Below, piece by piece: positions 30,349-32,822 of a stretch of DNA of 32,822 bases. The notes under the pieces are model-generated. The model made no database searches. It was not told the origin of the DNA and worked only from the letters and a program-made list of their open reading frames with translations. Origin of the DNA: DASRTE01 sp035656095 (GTDB lineage Bacteria; Actinomycetota; Actinomycetes; Jiangellales; Jiangellaceae). The stretch spans positions 1-32,822 of the forward strand of contig DASRTE010000185.1 of assembly GCA_035656095.1 (NCBI GenBank), read 5' to 3'. Every line of letters starts with the position of its first letter. Within the stretch, counting starts at the first letter, position 1. The position numbers were made by a program, and so were the translations under genes.

Positions 30349-32822
30349 GTGAGTGACGTCCTCGAGCTGTTCGGGCCGGCGACCCGAGAGTGGTTCGCCG
30401 GCGTGTTTGCCGAGCCCACGGCCGCCCAGGAGGGCGCCTGGCGGGCCGTCGCGGCCGGACACCACGCGCTCGTCGTCGCTCCCACCGGGTCGGGCAAGAC
30501 GCTGGCCGCGTTCCTGTGGGCGCTCGACCGCCTCGCCGCCGGGCCGAAACCGGACGATCCCCAGCAGCGCTGTCGCGTCCTCTACGTCTCGCCGCTGAAG
30601 GCACTGGCCGTCGACATCGAGCGAAACCTCCGCGCCCCGCTCGCCGGCATCCGTCAGGCCACCCAGCGCCTGAGGGTCCCTGAGCCCGACGTCACCGTCG
30701 CCATCCGGTCCGGCGACACACCCGCCGACGAGCGGCGACGGTTCCAGCGCACCCCGCCCGACGTTCTCATCACCACGCCCGAGTCGCTGTTCCTCATCCT
30801 CACCTCGCAGGCCCGCGAGTCCCTCCGGGGCGTCGAAACCGTCATCCTGGACGAGGTCCACGCCGTCGCCGGCACAAAACGCGGCGCGCACCTGGCCCTC
30901 TCCCTCGAACGGCTCGATGCGCTGCTCCCCCAGCCGGCCCAACGGGTCGGCCTGTCCGCCACCGTGCGGCCCGTCGACGAGGTCGCCCGGTTCCTCGGCG
31001 GCCAGCGCCCGGTCCACGTGGTCGACCCCGGCAGCACCAAGGAGTGGGACCTGCGCGTCGTCGTACCCGTCGAGGACCTCGGCGAGCTCGGCGGCCACGA
31101 CACCGGCCCCGATAGCGGGCCCGAAGGACGCTCGTCGATCTGGCCGCACGTCGAGGAACGCGTCCTCGACCTGGTGGAGGAGCATCGGTCGACGATCGTC
31201 TTCGCCAACTCCCGCCGCCTGGCCGAGCGACTGACCGCCAGGCTCAACGAGATCTCCGAGGAACGTGCCACCGGCGAGGCCCTGCCCGCTCCCGGCGAGC
31301 TGCGGCCGTCGGAGATCATGGCCCAGGCGGGCGCCACCCGCGGCATCCCGGGTACCGTCGCCCGCGCCCACCACGGCTCGGTCAGCAAGGAGCAGCGCGC
31401 CGGCATCGAGGACGACCTCAGGACCGGCCGCCTGCCCGCCGTGGTCGCCACCAGCAGCCTCGAGCTCGGCATCGACATGGGCGCGGTCGACCTCGTCGTC
31501 CAGGTCGAGTCGCCACCGTCGGTCGCGAGCGGCCTGCAACGGGTCGGCCGCGCCGGCCACCAGGTCGGCGCCGTCTCCCGCGGCGTGCTCTTCCCCAAGT
31601 ACCGCGGGGATCTCGTTCAGACCGCCGTCGTCGTCGAGCGCATGCGTACCGGCCAGATCGAGGAGCTGCATGCGCCGCGCAACCCGCTCGACGTCCTGGC
31701 CCAGCACATCGTCGCCGCGCTGGCAATGGACGAATGGCACGTCGACGAACTGCTCGCACTCGTCAGGCGCGCCCATCCTTTCGCAACGCTTCCCCGCAGC
31801 GCGTACGACGCCGTCCTCGACATGCTGTCCGGGCGCTACCCGTCCGACGAGTTCGCCGAGCTGCGGCCGCGGATCGTCTGGGACCGCACCACCGGCACCC
31901 TCACCGGCCGCCCCGGCGCCCAGCGGCTCGCCGTCACCAGCGGTGGCACCATCCCCGACCGCGGTCTTTTCGGCGTCTTCCTCGCCGGGTCCGAGCGCGG
32001 CGCACGGGTCGGCGAGCTCGACGAGGAGATGGTGTACGAGTCGCGGGTCGGCGACGTGTTCGCGCTCGGCGCGACCAGCTGGCGGATCGAGGACATCACC
32101 CACGATCGGGTGATCGTCTCGCCGGCCCCCGGCCAGCCGGGTCGCCTGCCGTTCTGGAAGGGCGACGCACTCGGCCGTCCCGCCGAGCTCGGCGCAGCCG
32201 TGGGCGCGTTCGTCCGCGAGATCTCCGCGTTGGACGACGTCGCCGCCCGCCGGCGGGCGGCGTCCGCCGGCCTGGACGAATGGGCCACCGGCAACCTGAT
32301 CAGCTACCTGCGTGAGCAGCGTGAGGCCACGGGTCACGTGCCGGACGACCGCACGTTGCTGGTCGAGCGGTTCCGCGACGAGCTCGGCGACTGGCGGCTG
32401 ATCGTCCACTCCCCGTTCGGGGCGCAGGTGCACGCGCCGTGGGCGCTGGCCATCGGCGCGCGGCTGCGCGAGCGGTACGGCGTCGACGTCCAGGCCGCGC
32501 ACGCCGACGACGGCATCGTGCTGCGCATCCCCGATGTCGCCGACGACGCCGGCGTGCCGGGAGCCGACCTGGTGGTGCTCGAACCCGACGAGGTCGACGA
32601 CACGGTCACCGCCGAGGTCGGCGGGTCGGCCATGTTCGCCTCCCGGTTCCGCGAGTGCGCCGCCCGCGCGCTACTGCTGCCCCGCCGCGACCCGCGCCGC
32701 CGTACGCCGCTGTGGCAGCAGCGGCAGCGCTCGGCCCAGCTGCTCGAGGTCGCGTCGAAGTACGGCTCGTTCCCGATACTGCTCGAAGCGCTGCGCGAGT
32801 GCGTGCAGGACGTGTACGACCT
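30349..32822 (+). CDS. lhr: Large helicase-related protein Lhr (N-terminal part)
   Basis: ATP-dependent 3'-5' DNA/RNA-DNA helicase of superfamily 2, induced by DNA damage in mycobacteria. About 824 residues are visible; actinobacterial Lhr proteins are usually near 1,500, so roughly half lies to the right of the window. RecA-like domain 1 has Walker A APTGSGKT (44-51), DEVH at 168-171 and SAT at 203-205. Domain 2 has TIVFANSRRLAERL, TSSLELGID and motif VI QRVGRAGHQ. The Lhr-specific region follows, including RNPLDVLAQHIVAALAMDEW (residues 444-463) and LIVHSPFGAQVHAPWALAIG (residues 684-703). The start is a GTG with GGATAGGGG just upstream. Its position close to recA-recX agrees with a repair role. 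Confidence 0.95.
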   Translation, partial: MSDVLELFGPATREWFAGVFAEPTAAQEGAWRAVAAGHHALVVAPTGSGKTLAAFLWALDRLAAGPKPDDPQQRCRVLYVSPLKALAVDIERNLRAPLAGIRQATQRLRVPEPDVTVAIRSGDTPADERRRFQRTPPDVLITTPESLFLILTSQARESLRGVETVILDEVHAVAGTKRGAHLALSLERLDALLPQPAQRVGLSATVRPVDEVARFLGGQRPVHVVDPGSTKEWDLRVVVPVEDLGELGGHDTGPDSGPEGRSSIWPHVEERVLDLVEEHRSTIVFANSRRLAERLTARLNEISEERATGEALPAPGELRPSEIMAQAGATRGIPGTVARAHHGSVSKEQRAGIEDDLRTGRLPAVVATSSLELGIDMGAVDLVVQVESPPSVASGLQRVGRAGHQVGAVSRGVLFPKYRGDLVQTAVVVERMRTGQIEELHAPRNPLDVLAQHIVAALAMDEWHVDELLALVRRAHPFATLPRSAYDAVLDMLSGRYPSDEFAELRPRIVWDRTTGTLTGRPGAQRLAVTSGGTIPDRGLFGVFLAGSERGARVGELDEEMVYESRVGDVFALGATSWRIEDITHDRVIVSPAPGQPGRLPFWKGDALGRPAELGAAVGAFVREISALDDVAARRRAASAGLDEWATGNLISYLREQREATGHVPDDRTLLVERFRDELGDWRLIVHSPFGAQVHAPWALAIGARLRERYGVDVQAAHADDGIVLRIPDVADDAGVPGADLVVLEPDEVDDTVTAEVGGSAMFASRFRECAARALLLPRRDPRRRTPLWQQRQRSAQLLEVASKYGSFPILLEALRECVQDVYD

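Overview
The window is a high-GC, gene-dense chromosomal segment of an actinomycete. GTG starts are frequent, stop/start overlaps of ATGA or GTGA type are common, and third codon positions are strongly G/C. The gene order hflX - dapF - miaA - LigB-like dioxygenase - miaB - gluABCD - recX - recA - DUF3046 - lhr is a recognisable actinobacterial backbone: mycobacteria and streptomycetes keep most of it. The species cannot be fixed from sequence alone. An rny gene beside recX and an intein in recA narrow the choice but do not settle it. I see no rRNA, tRNA, CRISPR array, insertion sequence or replication origin.

Left part (1-5678): a five-gene catabolic operon on the minus strand, lacI-family regulator - lipoprotein binding protein - two sugar permeases - secreted glucoamylase/GH144-like hydrolase, which runs off the left edge. 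Two abutting perfect 12-bp palindromes (5655-5678) just upstream of the regulator are an almost certain autoregulatory operator.

Centre (5733-20430): housekeeping genes. hflX, dapF, miaA, the LigB-like gene, miaB, rny, recX and recA are on the minus strand; a small membrane protein and the glutamate-type amino-acid transporter gluABCD are on the plus strand. recA carries a 368-residue in-frame intein of the type known from Mycobacterium leprae recA, at the same site (after residue 205), with apparently intact splicing residues and LAGLIDADG endonuclease motifs. The upstream recA exon has AT-richer patches that look like a co-conversion footprint of homing. recA has both a LexA/SOS box and a RecA-NDp-type (PafBC-class, LexA-independent) promoter. 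A second, full-consensus copy of the RecA-NDp motif lies between dapF and hflX, in front of a short, very basic unrecognised ORF.

Right part (20465-30254): accessory genes separating recA from DUF3046, its usual neighbour. They are an export operon (ABC ATPase, two ABC-2 permeases and an MFS carrier, every junction overlapping), then a small Cys-containing protein, an unrecognised 167-residue protein and a helix-hairpin-helix protein on the plus strand, facing a large SARP-type regulator whose N-terminal part resembles a STAND ATPase that has lost its P-loop. These last three genes are the best candidate here for an undescribed module. DUF3046, an ECF sigma factor with a C-terminal SnoaL-like domain translationally coupled to a VOC protein, and an AHSA1-like protein follow. 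The window ends inside lhr, a large DNA-repair helicase on the plus strand.

DNA-damage functions recur (recA, recX, lhr, the SOS box and two RecA-NDp motifs), so the central-right part reads as a repair neighbourhood interrupted by export and unknown genes.
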